A program made the position numbers and the translations under genes. This document shows positions 38,311 through 52,400 of a DNA stretch of 64,000 nt, piece after piece. The number at the start of each line of letters is the position of its first letter. The stretch's first letter is position 1. Source of the DNA: Enoplosus armatus (lineage: Eukaryota > Chordata > Actinopteri > Centrarchiformes > Enoplosidae); contig NC_092193.1 of NCBI RefSeq assembly GCF_043641665.1, positions 21,540,784 to 21,604,783 on the forward strand, in the 5' to 3' direction. The notes under the pieces are model-generated. The model was given only the letters and a program-made list of their open reading frames with translations. It made no database searches and was not told where the DNA came from.

Positions 38311-39756
38311 CATCCAGCTGCTGTACCTTTTCATCGTGCAAAAGTGCTTTTTGTTGGTGGTCAGCGCATTTTGGGGGATGTGTTCCTTTTTTAAGGCGCA
38401 ATCATACCTATTATGCCTGAATAATGAGTCTATAGGCTTCTTCATCATCATAGCCTCAGCAGGATAACCACTGTCCCTCATCACATTATTCTCTCCTCAG
38501 ATATTAGAGCGCTCACTCGTAATGAGGACTTATTTCATTTCCCTCCACGTGATGGATCTATAAGGCCGCCTCTCCCCCGCGTGATGCCGGGTGCGCGGTG
38601 GGTGAGACGGAAATCCTATTTTACAGTCTCTTTTAAGGCAGACTTTTCCTCGCGAGCGAGCCCAACGCGAGCTCTGCAAGCTGCTGGATCTCATATAGGA
38701 CACCTGCCCTCGTTTGTTGTCTTTCACCTCCTCCGTCCCGTCGTTTGCACGCTGTCCTTTTTTCGGGTCTGCCTGTCTTCTCTGCTGCGTGTTTGCAGTG
38801 AATGTTGGCCTTTCGCTCCTTCTCCCATCTGCTTCTCCCGTCGCTAGAATGCCTGAAAGTTCTGCCTCCTTCCTCCTGCTTTCCTGCCAACTCTGACTCA
38901 TTGACACGTAACATCAATTGCAATGTTAATTTTGCCAGAGAAGCTGCCATAATCAATGTTTTTTTTTATTTTTTTTTTTATTTTTAGCAACATTAGGTCA
39001 ACAACGCCTTCTCTCTGATCCTCTAATTTCTCTAATCAAACACTATGTGTGGGCCTTTTAAACAAATTTCAGACCACAGTTAGACAGACAGCCCAGATTA
39101 AAGCGACCAAAGTCAGAAGTGGGCTAGTTTCTGCTTGTCCTCCTTTTCTTGCTCCTTTCACCCCAATCTCTATCTTTATCTCTACTTCCACTCTTCTGTC
39201 TCGTTTGCTTTTTTCCACTCTGTATTTACTTACTTCAATCTCCCTTTGCCCCCACCTCCCTACTTCCACCTTGTTTTTGTCCCCCTTTCCCCTCTCCTTC
39301 CTCCATCAATTCATCTGTTGCCCTCCCTCATGTCTCATCTTTATCTATTCCCGGATTCCTCTGTCTCCCTCCATCCGTCTTCCTCAGTCCCTCTGTCTCC
39401 CTGCTCCCACCCCTCTCTCCCTCTGCCCTTTCCTCTCCCTCCATCCTCCGTCTCTTTGCCCCTTCTGTCTCCTACATCCACGTCACGTCTTCCCCTCTCC
39501 TGCCCAGACTCCCCGTGTCGTCGCGGCATCTTAATAATCACTGCAATTGAGGGGGGAGGGCTGTGGGGGGTGTTGTCAGGGAGACATGGGAGGCGGTTGC
39601 CATGGAAACAAAGAGACTCTGCGAGATAGGGATGAGGGATAGAGAAGGGGTGGACTGGGTGTGACAGTCAGTGAGGTCGAAGAGTAAAAATAGAAACGCT
39701 CTGACAAGATCCTCCTCCCTCCTTCTCTCCCCCCCCCCCCACGCCCCCACCCTTCT

Positions 39757-39792
<36 letters not shown>

Positions 39793-42700
39793 CAGCGCCA
39801 CGGGCAACCAGCTGTAGCATCCTCTCTCTCTCTCTCTGTTTCCTCTACCTCCAGCTGATGTTCAACAATCTGTGACCTTCAAAAGGAGGACTTACAGTAA
39901 CCTCTGTGATTTCTGCCTACGCAGAAAGCCGCAAGAGTATCAGATTTAATTTGAGCCGTCGGCAGCCTTTTCTAAATATACGACTTGTTATTTTGTTCCC
40001 CTGCTTTTGAGCTTTATTCGTCTTCCTTGTATCCCACAGAGCGTGTCTCTGCGGCCGAGCTTGTTAGCGGCCAGGTTGCCGGCGTTTTAGAGATTTTTAC
40101 AGTTTCCCTCGAGGAGCCTTATATTCAACAACCTCAAATTTATAATCATTAAACTTCAGATATGATTTGCATGAGACTACAGTGGTCCTTTCATAGGCAA
40201 AATACAGCTATGCACCATTAGCCAACTAATGAAAAGAAGTCATGTTTTTGAAAAAGGAAAGGAAAAGCCAGAGGAAGGGAATCAAATATTTTTTTTTACT
40301 TGTTTTTTACTTTTCAAACATTTTCTTATCTAAAGTCAATTTTGCATAGAACTGTTGCGCACAGTACAACAAACCAGTTAAGATATAAACGGCAATGTAA
40401 CAAAAAAAAAGTCTGGGTCGTTTGTGTAGCCGTGAGTAGTTGGAGAAACTGGTGAATTAATTAATGAGAATGAACAGTCCAGTACTGTCTGTCGGGTCAT
40501 AACCAGCAAGAAAAACATAGTAATAAACATTGGTGTTAGTCTTTAGTTTTCTTTTTGTCAGCAAATCCCACAAGAAGACAAAAAAAACCCAACAATGTGT
40601 TCGTCCATCTCTTAATCATTTCTAACTTCCCTGCCTTGTCTGTGTCTACTCAAGATGTGAATCTTTATTTCTGTTAAAAGCCTCTGTAATGTCCTCAAAT
40701 TCCTGGGCACTGTATGTTTTTTTAGCAAACGTTTCTCTAACAAGAGAAAAACGTACATTTCTGGGGACTATTTTCATCCAGTCCAAATAAACTGCTGTGT
40801 GTGTGTGTGTGTGTGTGTGTTCATGGGAATGAAGGGACATGTCACCCAGTGCATCAGTGTGGCTCATTGGTGTGTTTTGAATAGTTTCTGGACCACAGTG
40901 TCAGACTTTGAAAACCCCTGTTGTAAGTTGACTTGGAGAAATATCAACTCTTAAATCTGCATATTTCTTAGACCAAAATGAAAAAAACCCATTAGCTTTA
41001 GAGATAGGGTTAGCATGTGCTTTCAGCTGTACTGCATCAAAGTCGACACATCAGTCACTGCTGACCGGTCAGGACAAAATAACCCCCCTCTCCCAAACAG
41101 AAAATGACTAACATGAGTGTGATCTAAGACTAAATGATGGAATAAAACCAAATGGCGATTTGAGTCTGAGTCCGGCTAGGACTGTCTCTTTAGTCACTTT
41201 AGTCTTCAGGCTCAGTGCTAGCAAACTCTTAGTGGGATCCTTATGATGAAGAAAGACGAGCAAAACGCCAGCCGAACAGATCTGTGGTTGTACATTGGCG
41301 TGGTTCTCTGGGACATCGTGAGGAAAATGAAGTGGAATTTGTGCTGGCGGAGCAAACACTTCCACAGCAGTGTAAACTGGACGGAGGTGTGACGTCTCTC
41401 GAAACCAACATCAGTGGCTAAAGGTCGCTGCCGCGGGCTTTCAGACATGACAGTTCAACAAAGACCTAATGCACATGCTACAAACTCCTAGCTTCGGCAG
41501 CTGGATGCTTCTGATTTGAACCATTAAAGTCATTACAGTTCAGTGAACGCAGAGGGGGTCAGTGTGTGTTCGGGGTTTCAGACTTGGCACTCGTCTCGTC
41601 TTTGAAATGCCAGAAACTCAGCTGCGAAAGCTACAAATTCCTCTGCTTTAACCTGAGCACCTGTGTGAATGTTAGCACAAGCCGTCTCTGAGCCTCACCC
41701 AAACCTTAGCAGAAGCATTCCCCTGGATCTCTTGCGTAACGCCCACCCTTTCCAAGTCCATTGAAAGTGAAACAGCACTCTAATGTCTTTCTCCTCCTCT
41801 CTCTCTGGCTCCCTCTCCCTCTGTGGTTACAGTAGACAAATTGTTTATGGAGGATTATGTAATGATACCCATTCATTTTCAGTCATGCTTGACAAGCTGC
41901 TCTTGTTATTTTGGCGCAGGCCTCGGGCGTGTTGCGGGGTGAAGCGGGGTTAGTGGGAGACAGTCGGCTGTCATGTGCAGTGAAAAACTTCGAATAGATG
42001 TCAGTGTTTTTCACCAGGCGTTTGTTTAAAATGGCGTTTCCGAGGCAGGGTCGAGCTCCCGAACTGCCTCGCTGACAACTGATTCCCAAAGGTTCCCGAA
42101 GTTACTCCGGAGATGTTTACCACTGTCTACACATGTACTAACTGTCAGCGCGTTATACCTCCGTTCGGCTCATTTTGTCTTCTGACAGCGCTGAACACTT
42201 TCTGTTGTATCATCACTTTTAGTCTCGCACAGCCAGACCTATCTCCACACTTCGGAGAAAGGTCTGGCTCAACCCATTATCGCTCTGTGACAGGGGGGTG
42301 CAATCACCTTGGGCAGCGCTAAGCCCAGGATGCATCGACGGTGCCCTTGCAAAATGGTAACGCGCAGATAGCGGAAGGGGAGGAGAATTCTGACTAAAAT
42401 AGTCGACCAATGGCGGACTCATCCCAGCAGCCTACATCCTGTGAGCCAGACTGCATCACTTTTAACATCGTGAAGAACCCAGTCTTGGTTCAAGAGTAGT
42501 GCTCTTTGGCTGGCAATGACTTTTTGGTGGCATGGGACTTCCGATCCAAACATAAAGCTACTTGCAGGGTTGTAGTGGAGGCTAAATGCACATGTTTACC
42601 CAGCTCACAAATTCTGAAATAATCTTTACATCCCTTTACACCTGCTGGTGGGCATGAACTGGGCCACCTCTTCCTTTTCTTTCTTTTTTTTTGCAAACAC

Positions 42701-45700
42701 AAGGGTCGCTTGTTTTGTGTTCTGCTGGAACTTTGTGTCCTGTTAAGTGCGTAGTGACCATTAACCCCAAACCTTTGAAACGTGCTGCATCAAATAGTAA
42801 CCCGTCAAATCAAAGACTGCAAAGTAACTAGCTAGTTATGAGCCCTTAAGTGAGTCGTAGTTGTACATTTGTGTTGTGTTAGCCATATAGTTTATTTAGC
42901 TTGTTGCTGATTTATAGTTTTCAGTTAGCTCAAATGTAAAAACCCATTGCTCATAACCTGCATACCCACCACATTAAATCCACAACTACAAGTTGAAGCA
43001 CTGCTTGATGAACTGTCGAGGGCATGAGAACTGTTGAGGTTGAATTTATATACTCAAGGTGTAAATCCAACTGCATTTAATACACAAGACTGGAACCTGT
43101 TATAAAATTAGTGACAAATATTGTTGTACAGGGACTAACGCTATACAAAACCTATATTAATGTATTGTTTTTGTATTTGCAGACATTGTTATGACTGGAC
43201 TTTATGTCAATCTGTTATATTCCAGACATCGATCTAAGATAAAGATCATATAGATTGTGTTTGATTCTGAGACTGACAGATCTATCTTTCCACCATCATG
43301 GCCCTCCTGGACAATTTATTGTTCCACCACGGCCCTGGTTACACGACGCACGTACTGCATATTGCGAGAGCAGTAGGCGACATGACCTTGGAATTTTGGG
43401 AAAGGCTGCTCAATGCTTTTAAGCAAGCAGAAGAATTGTCTGTTCCTGTAGAGATCCTGTCAAGAGGCAACACTGGATTCCAGATGGTTGCACTCCTTGA
43501 AGTCAAATTATGCTCTCTCTGCGTCGCACTTGGAGTTGTCAGTGTGAGTGCTACACCGAATGTCAATAGGTCACTGTGGGGAAAACCGTTGAATTCCTAG
43601 AACGTAGCTGTGCATTTCATCTCTTGTTGCTTAAGCCTGCAATTTTTCATAGATGTAAAGTAATGCTGATAGTTAGCTCCTATGCGCAGTTAAGTCCAGA
43701 AAGTCAGTGCTAAGCAACAAAAAAAAAAAAAGAAAAAGCTTGGAGACAGGAGAGGCATGGCGGAGGATGATACCCTCTTGCCGTCAGAACAGTTTTAATC
43801 CTCCCTGCAAAGCTGTAGTACAAATCCTGAGTGGAATGGAGTGGAGTGGGATATTGCACCATTGTAGAAGTGGGAGAGACTCTTAGGAGGTGGAAACCTT
43901 CGTCACACTCGGCTCACCATAGCTCCCTATAGTCATGTTCTGTACATTGAATGAGGTGGTCCTGGAAAAGCGTTTGGACTTCGACCATAATTGAATTAGT
44001 GGTGTGTTTATGGAGGCATCATTACCATAGGGGCACAATCGGAATGGCTTCATGCCTTGACCATTAAACAGACACGTAGAGCTATCAAACTTAATGAATC
44101 GCAGCAGATGACTCTTCATACCGTCACGGACCATGTGGGATAGTTGCAGTGCACGCAGTCAGTTGAAGGCGCTAGTGGATATAGGAAAGAGCGCAATGTT
44201 GGCTTCTCCTCTAAAGGCTCCAGGTTACCCCTTCCTCTGCCCCAGCTTATCATACAAATGGTTTATGAATAGCAGCTGGGCCATAACAACCAGTTCTGTA
44301 AAGCTCATAACATACAGCTCGACTGGGTGTCAGCGGTGCTTATTCAAATGCTGATTTTTAAAGCTGTACTTAACTGGAATAAATAAAAAAAAAGGGTTAG
44401 CAGCAGTGGGTCGTTTTCGCTGCAGTAAAAGCGCAGGTGTAATTAATAACATGAACGATGGCCCAGTTCCATTTAAGTGTCCCAGTAGTCATGCCAATGA
44501 GCCAGCGTCTACAATACCAGAACCCCAGAGCACACGCACCTGGAATGCAGCCAGAACAAATGATGTTATAAGGGACTGCGTAGCCATGGGACTGCAGATG
44601 AAAATAAGCTTTAAACTAACTCAGGTACAATACATCAAACGGTAACAATTATGTTTAATATCGTGCACGGTCTCTTACAAATGAAATAAACATGTAAATA
44701 AGCTACACTGCGCTTTTCCTGCTATCGCATGTCAAAATGACTGCTATGAACTTGTGCCAGGTCTTTGTCTACATTTGGTGCATTCTCACAGTTTTACAAT
44801 GAAAGCAGCTTCAATCGATGTTTTTCCTATCAATGCATTAAACGGCCGTAGAGACCAGAAATCCACCTAAAAGAGAGTGAATCATTCATCACGTGGCCTG
44901 ACGCACGAGCCCCCGATGAATACTTGCGTTGCTCTGTATTCGCTCGATGTGTAATAAAGCACCTGTTTGCTAACAAGTTCGCCATATTAGCTTAAATGGT
45001 GGTGATATGTCAATGTTGGCCAAAAAAAAAAAACCTTTTCCCTGGACAAACCAAGAATGAGAGTCTCTAAAACAAAGTGACAGATTTACTTTGACTATAG
45101 TATTCACTGGGGTGTTATACCATTTTATTTGATAATCATTTTAGTTGACTCTTAACACCCCAGTTCGAAGCAGTTAAATGGGAATATAACTTAAGGTTAT
45201 CTGTGTGTTACCGTTACGCAAGGGCACTGTCGCTGCATCCTGGGCTTAGCGCCACCTAAGACGCTTGTGCATGATTTAAAGAAATACAAAGAAGCCAGAG
45301 CGTTTTTTGGGTTTTTTTTTTTTTCCCATACCAGAATGATAATGGGTTCAGTCAGACCTTTCTCCAGCGCTAAAACAAAGTGTGGATATAGGTCTGGCTA
45401 TGCGAGGCTAATCACATCTGGGGTTGGGGAAGTAAACAATAAAACGCGCACTTCAGTATAGCGTCCCTGAAATTTGAATTTGAGAGCTCTGAGCCCATTA
45501 GTTCTCCATATCTTTGTCAATTGTGTCTGATTAAAGCCTTGCACTTGCGAGCCTCTGCAGCTTTTCAACGGGCTAAGCTTCACCCCATCCCAAGCTTTTG
45601 TCCAAAAGATGAACGAATCCTCGGCGCAGGATGCTTAGCTGTTCGGGAGCTTACATTGTCAGCAGTCAGTGTCAGTGTTTCTGTTCTGTACTTCAAATCG

Positions 45701-46058
45701 TAAAGTCTTGATATAGAGGCTGCCAACTAATGACCAAATACACACAATAATACACGCATTGTGTATGTGTGTGTGTGTGTGTGTGTGGACTGCAAGTTTG
45801 TGACTCTGGACGCTCATACAGGTCCACTCCTGGAGGGGGGGGGGGGCACTCATTTCTTATCCAGTATGTGCAGAACATATGTCTGTAACTCCTGCCATTG
45901 AAAACCAAATGCCAAACTTAAAGCAACTTTTCAGGGAAGGCACAAATGAATCAAGACAGGAGCACAAGGTTCAGGGCACACAGCTCCTTCATGCGCACAC
46001 AGTGTCATCTCATGACGTCAATGTGGTAAATTATAGCCCTCAAATATGTGGGTTTTTT

Positions 46059-46089
<31 letters not shown>

Positions 46090-46290
46090 CTCTGTGGACA
46101 GTTATGGGCTGATTATAAGAAGGAGACAAAGTCCAATCAGTCAGGATGATTACAGTGTTCAGCGATGTCTCACTAATCTCCCCTCGTGTCTCTCACTCTG
46201 TATCAACATGTGAACAGTGGCTGTCATATGGCAGCTGAGTAACTGTGACAGCCATTGATCTGTTTGCGTGCATGCATGTTTTGCCACTGC

Positions 46291-46326
<36 letters not shown>

Positions 46327-46441
46327 TCTTGCGTCTTCATGTGTGTATGCCCGTGCACGTTTGTCGCTAGGGGCTGGATGCTGAAATTTTGCTCCAGCGA
46401 ATGAGGGAATATTGCTGGCTGTCATGTGACTGTGTGATGTC

Positions 46442-46473
<32 letters not shown>

Positions 46474-49400
46474 CAAGGTGCAATTTAGCCCTACAGCTGA
46501 TCCGTGCAGTGCTCAGAGAGAAGCCGAGACGACCAGACACACACACACTCACTCTCGCACGCATTCCTTTTGCCTCGCCTGTAAACACATACACAACACA
46601 ACACACACACACATGCACTTTGCATACACACATGCTCTTCCCACACATCATCGCAGTTACACACACACACACAACTCCAAGGCATCACTTTGAAAAACAA
46701 AAAAAAAAAGGGAAGGATGCATAGCTTCCTCTACTTGCCAAGCTCATAACACTTTGGATACTGTGGACGTTTCTGCCTCCTGGACAAGAGCAAAGCGATA
46801 CTTAACTGGAGAGAAAAGACAAGAGGAAAAACTGAAGACACAAGAGATAGAAGGACAGAAACTACAATAGAAGACGAAAAAAGGAGGAAAAGAAAGAGAC
46901 TGACGAGAGATCAAGGCAGAAAAAGAGCAAGACAAGAGGACCTGACAACAGAGAGAGAGAATGTCCTTCCTGTCTGGCTCGCCCTGGCAGCAGCCTGGCA
47001 TTATTAGTGGCAGCAGCGGGTACGGACAACCTTCCACTGGGCATCAACAGCAGCAGCATCAACAGCAACACAAACCTCCCAGTGCCCTCTCTGGTGCCAA
47101 CATCCCTGCGGTCTCTGCCTCCTCTACGCTGTCGCCCTCCAGCCCGGCCCCTGACCAGCACAGCGACTGGCCCTGCCAAAGCCAGATGGCACCAGGGGGG
47201 CAGGTTGCCACTGTCACACAGGGGGGGTCCAAAATAACTTTGATGGAAGACGATGTAAAATTAGGGCGAGGCAGGACCGAGGGTAATTTGTCTGGGACGG
47301 TGGCCGAGGTGCCAGGAACTCAGAGCTTCAAGATGCCAGTGCTGAAGATAGAGGATGAGGGGTCCAGAGGGGGGAGGCCGAGGGAGGATGGACATAGGGT
47401 GGGAGGGGTGGGGGGGGCATTAGGGAGTGCAGGACAAAGCCCCAGCAGCCCCCTGTCTTCCCACTCCTCCCCTTCCTCTTCATTACCTTCCCCTTCTATT
47501 TCACCTGGGAGATCCTTTCCAAATTCTGCACTAGACCTTAAGCCCACATCAAACCCTAACTTTGGACAAAATAGTCTGCGACAAAACTATACGGGCAGCA
47601 TAGATGGATTTTATATCCAGGGATCTCAAGAGTCTGCCCAAGGCCAGGGTTTGCTTCCTCTTCCAAAACAGGCCTCCGGGCTTGGGGAGAGAAACACATT
47701 GAACCCTTGCTTCGCTGGAAGTACCGGATCAAGTCCAGGAAATAAAGAGGATGAGAAGAAACCTGTTTCATCCTCTTCATCTGGAGGCCTACTCGGAAGT
47801 CTGAAAGAAAGTTCAGCTGCAGTTTCAACTGGAAATCAAACTTTCAAGCCATTTGTAGGAAAGGAAAGTGTTGCTACACAACCTACTGGTACTGGTCCTC
47901 CTGCTGCTGACCTAACAGGAAGTGGAGCTGGTGCCACTGCATGGCCTAGAGCAGGCCTACCTCCAGCCTCAGCTAACAGAGCTAACGTTGGTGTTGGGGT
48001 GGGTGGTGTAGGGGAGAGTGGGGTGGAAAGAGAAAACTTAAGCCATACTGAAAAGGGGAGGACAGGGTCATGCACTCCACCTAGCAGAGGGGTTGCAAGT
48101 CATGGCCTCTCGCAGGATTTAAGTCTTGTTGAGGATGGGAGAGTGGGATCTTGTGCTACCTTAAACAGAGAGACAAAAGCTAGCCAAAGCAGTGAACTGC
48201 CACAGCGGACTGCAGTGAGACGTGCAATGTCTGACTGTTCACACCTGTCCGTTCCCATGATGATGGCTGGAACGTACCCCACTGGTATGGGAGGCTCTCC
48301 AGTGATGGTACCCAACGTACCGAATTTTGCCCTGATGGGAGCAGCGTGCCCGCCCAGGGCGCCCTACCCACACGTGGCTGTCCGACGTTCGCTCACGGTC
48401 ACGGACGGCACCGAAGCTGCCGCTGCAGTGGCGACAATGATGTCATCCCCGTTAATGACGTCACCCGTAATGCCATCGTCCCCACCTCCTAAGAGGCACC
48501 ATGGGAGCTGCGAGACCAATTTTTTACTTCCTGTTCCACCTCCTGCAGCAATGTCAATTAACAGCACCCAAGATAGTAAACTGAACACAACGGGTAAGAG
48601 TGTCTTCTTGTGTGCATATGTGTCTGTTTTGATGGATACAAGAAAACATAAACAGTAGATTATGTTATATACAAGGTAAAGACCTCAAGGTCACTGTCCA
48701 GATCTCTTGATTTGTTCAGGGATTCATATAGGTATGGTTTTGTGCCTGTAGATGGCTGTTTCTGCCATTTGAGGAAGCAGTTGGCCAATCAGAGCTTTAT
48801 AGGCAGGTGTGTACTAGATGTTTCTACTGAAAAGGGCAGTATATAGACTTTTACTTCAGCGTGCTTGACGTTGTCTTCACTATCAGCATCAGCAACTTGT
48901 AGGAGCGGCCTAAGCTACCCAATCACAGTTCCTGTGGTCTCTATAAGTGGTATCTCTGTAGCCAACGTAGCCCCGATGTGTATTTTTGAGAAGGTGTAGA
49001 TCAGCCACAGCGTAGCCCCGCTATGTGTGTGGGCTCTGTTGCTACACCGTAAACCCTCAACTTATAACTGTAAATCAAGCTTTAAATTCCAGCCGCTTTC
49101 AGCAGCTGCTCTGCCTTCATCTTCATAAGGGAGTGTGTAGCATGTCATTCTCTATCATTATACAGCTAAGCTCATGAGTGACTGCAGTTCTTTCTTTGTC
49201 CTTCCTGCCCCCTTCATTACACCTGAGCGCATGTTGCAATCCGCGGCATCACAGCTCAGTTGCATTCGGCTAAGTATAGGTTGTTGGCCGTGCCTTCTCT
49301 CCCGATGTTAGCTGTGTCTGAAAAGAGGTGTATTTTAGAATATCAATAGGCGGCTGGCACACTGCTGGTTGCCAGTTTGGTTGAAAGCACATGCACTATG

Positions 49401-52400
49401 CTTGCAACACGCTGTGGCGGGGTACGGTTAGTGGAACTGAATATTCTTTACATGCACCCTTTCAGTCTTGGTAGAAGTCACCTCCACCGCTGCCCACCAC
49501 CGTTATCCACCTGTGGATATCCATTCAGTGGCTTTGTGTTTCTCTTTGGCAGGGTTGCATTGATTCTCTTGAATTTCAATTACAGGGAATCATACAAAAC
49601 AGAGCCTTGCTGCCAAAATACAATTCTCAGTTACATTCATTTCATGTTTCCTATCCGCAGTGTGGATAGCAAATTGTGGTTAATAAAGTTAATGAGCTGA
49701 GTTGAAAGGAGTGTATGGGTGATGCACAAGTCAATACGTGGAGTATTGGTAATGCAGGTATATGAGGTGCACCTTTACTGCACCTTGAGGCCGCAGCCAC
49801 CATCTGAAGCGTTTTAAGTTTGATTAAAGTTAATTTGATTGGTGGAGGCGGATCAGCGCAGTTGATTGCAGCTCATACCGGAGTAAATGATCCTGTTTAG
49901 TTACGGGTTTCTTTGGGTGTATTTTACTATAATCACGCTCCAAGAACGGACACTCGTCTAAGCTGCTGAGATCAATCCCGCGCTGTGGCACAATCTACAT
50001 AAGCGACTTAGAACCACCAGTTTTGAAAAGCCTTTAAAGCACAAACCGCGCGCTTTCGGCCAAATACAGACGCATTTGATGTAACAGGTGTTGGCTTGAG
50101 TTCTTGAGTTCTACGCAGATCGTATACACACACTGAATGTGCAAATTCTTGGGGTACGTCTTGGTGGTATTCATTTTCTGTCTCTTTTCAAGAAATCAAT
50201 ATTTTGTTTGTGTTAATATTGAAGTCATTGAGGAAACAAGTGTGAGAACTCGAGCATCTAACCAATTATCAGTATGAACCCTAAACACATCAGTAAATAT
50301 GGGTGAGGCTCCTTTGTCAACTGCTGCCTTGTTAACCAGCAACAACAGCTTTTGTGGCTCCTGTTGATATCTTTTTTTTCTGAGTGAGCTTTGCTGTGTC
50401 AGGGATGAGCGATGAGTTGCGGTAATATCACCTACTTTTGTTGGGATATCACGAGTGCTGTGTGCTTGGCTGATTCTGATGAAGTATCATCATTTCCATA
50501 ACCTCCGAGGTTAAAGCTCTTTTAATCGTCATCCCTTCCACTAATATGGGCTTTTAATGAGGTAAAACCAACATGGGAAAATGGGTTTTGCCAGGGTTCA
50601 CATCATCACTGTTTTTCATTTCATTTTTATGAATGTCACACAGATATTATCACATATTATATGTTCTTGCATTCTTTTGAAATGACCGTTTGACGCATTG
50701 TGGGACAAATTCGACGGAACATTTCGACAAGTTGTGGTTGATTTTTATGTAACGGAAAAAGAAAGATGGAAAAGTGTGTGAGGGGAGCTGGCAGAGGATT
50801 ATGGGAGGACCAGCCCAGGGCTTAGAATTCAGGATGACTGCTGATTTGGATTATTGACGTCTTTTTATATGGTTTCATATAAAGAAGTGAATGAAAGAGG
50901 AGCCGTCCATATATTTATTAATGCTTTTTTCCCCCCCTCTTTGTAATATCTTCTATCCATTTATATTCAGGACATACTGTATGTTCCTCTGTGGAATGAT
51001 TTATCCATCCATCCAGCCATGTGTTCTGTTTTTCAGACTGCAGTCAACAGAGAAAAGCTGGGACATTGATTAGACATCGACTCTGACTGTACTCATTCAA
51101 ATATAGAGCAGCTATTTCTAGCACTGTGTGTGTACGCACACGGGTGTGTGTGTGTGTGTGTGTGTAGGTGAAGAGCTTCCACTGACGTGAATCTTACAGA
51201 TTTTAAAGGCACACGCCCCCACAGACACACTGACAGTAGACAGCAAGTCTGCAATATAAGGTGTTTTTTCGTCCAGCCCTATAAATGCAAAAGTCTGGCC
51301 CTGACTTAGACATGAAGAGTGTTGGATTTCCCCACTGACCGTCGCTCTGAATAGGTCCAGCCAGGTCCAGCCGTGTACTAGGTTTCGACCTAGTCTTGTT
51401 TCATTTAGCACATAGACCACAAGATCACAGCTGCACAACCAACACACACAAGCACGAAGACGTCCCCCAGCTGTAAGGGGAGGGGCAGGAAAGTGTAAGT
51501 CTTCTCAGCTCAACTCAAACCAGATGATTAAACAGACGGGCTCAGCTACCTGCAGTCCGTGGTTAACACACTCCTCTGTGCTGGGATCAGTGTTATCCCC
51601 GTCCCTCCTCTAACGTCGTCTCCATGGGCTTGCTGCACCGAGGCGAGGGGACAGCGAATCCACGGATACCAATTACCAAACACATGAAAACAGAGCTGAG
51701 CTGATGCCATTAACTTGTAGTTTGAAGGTTGTAGCCTGTCGGCAGCTCGTGAACGTGTGGTCGGAGGAGAGCGAGGACGAACAGGTGCACCGGATGCATG
51801 TGGGCAGGCAGGAGGTCGACCCCAGGTGTGTGTGTGGGGGAGGGGGGGACTCGTTGTGTCACAGTTTCAACATTTTTCAAGCACTTCTGGACACAAATCA
51901 TGGTGTAATTTCAGCGTATTTTCTGGTGCTATTTAGATGACCAAGCGAAGAATGTCGCCCAGTCATGTTTTTTTCAGTTTGGGAAAATCTTTAACTGGTG
52001 CAGAATGCTTCTGCCTGAATTAACATGTTACCCCACCCCCCCCCAGCGGCTCCCCGTGAGGTTTCGCATTGATTTCAAAATTTTACAGCTGACCTTTTTA
52101 AGTCCCCGTCCTTCGACAGCGACAGCATGTGTGGTTTAAAACTACAGCAGTCACTCCTTGAGCAGCTTCTTTGTCACAACAGAAGAGCAACCGGTGTATC
52201 TGTTCACAGTGCAGCCAAACAAACTGGTGTTTTGACAAAGAAGTGAGTCTACGATAAGTCACCTGCAATCTAACAGGTCACTGCGGCTGCCCCTGCAATA
52301 TTTATATTATGTTATGTACATTTTATTATTGCCCATGTCTCGTTTTGTAGACAGCCTTTAATGAAGGCCTACAGTACAGCGCCGACCTTGATGACAAATG

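Larger units (their letters stand above)
31593..46439 (+). other. map4 intron E to F region (repeat-rich)
   Basis: About 15 kb without a supported coding exon. Holds the MITEs at 32794 and 33403, the LINE remnant at 34345-35485, CA/GT hairpin 37168-37250, (CA)n 37328-37380, (TA)n 38270-38303, pyrimidine-rich 38660-39530 whose long ORFs are compositional, (CT)n 39760-39790, and the inverted repeat pair at 42223 and 45195. In the E isoform this all belongs to the intron E-G. Confidence 0.65.

Noticed and set aside
39049..39807. Long overlapping ORFs (up to 164 codons) on both strands
   Set aside because: The segment is pyrimidine-rich low complexity; the products are Leu/Pro/Ser (or Arg/Glu on the other strand) with no domain and no splice context.
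46951..46961. Acceptor AG at 46951-46952 that would splice exon E in frame to exon F
   Set aside because: The frame works, but the upstream 60 bases are purine-rich with no pyrimidine tract; kept only as an alternative.
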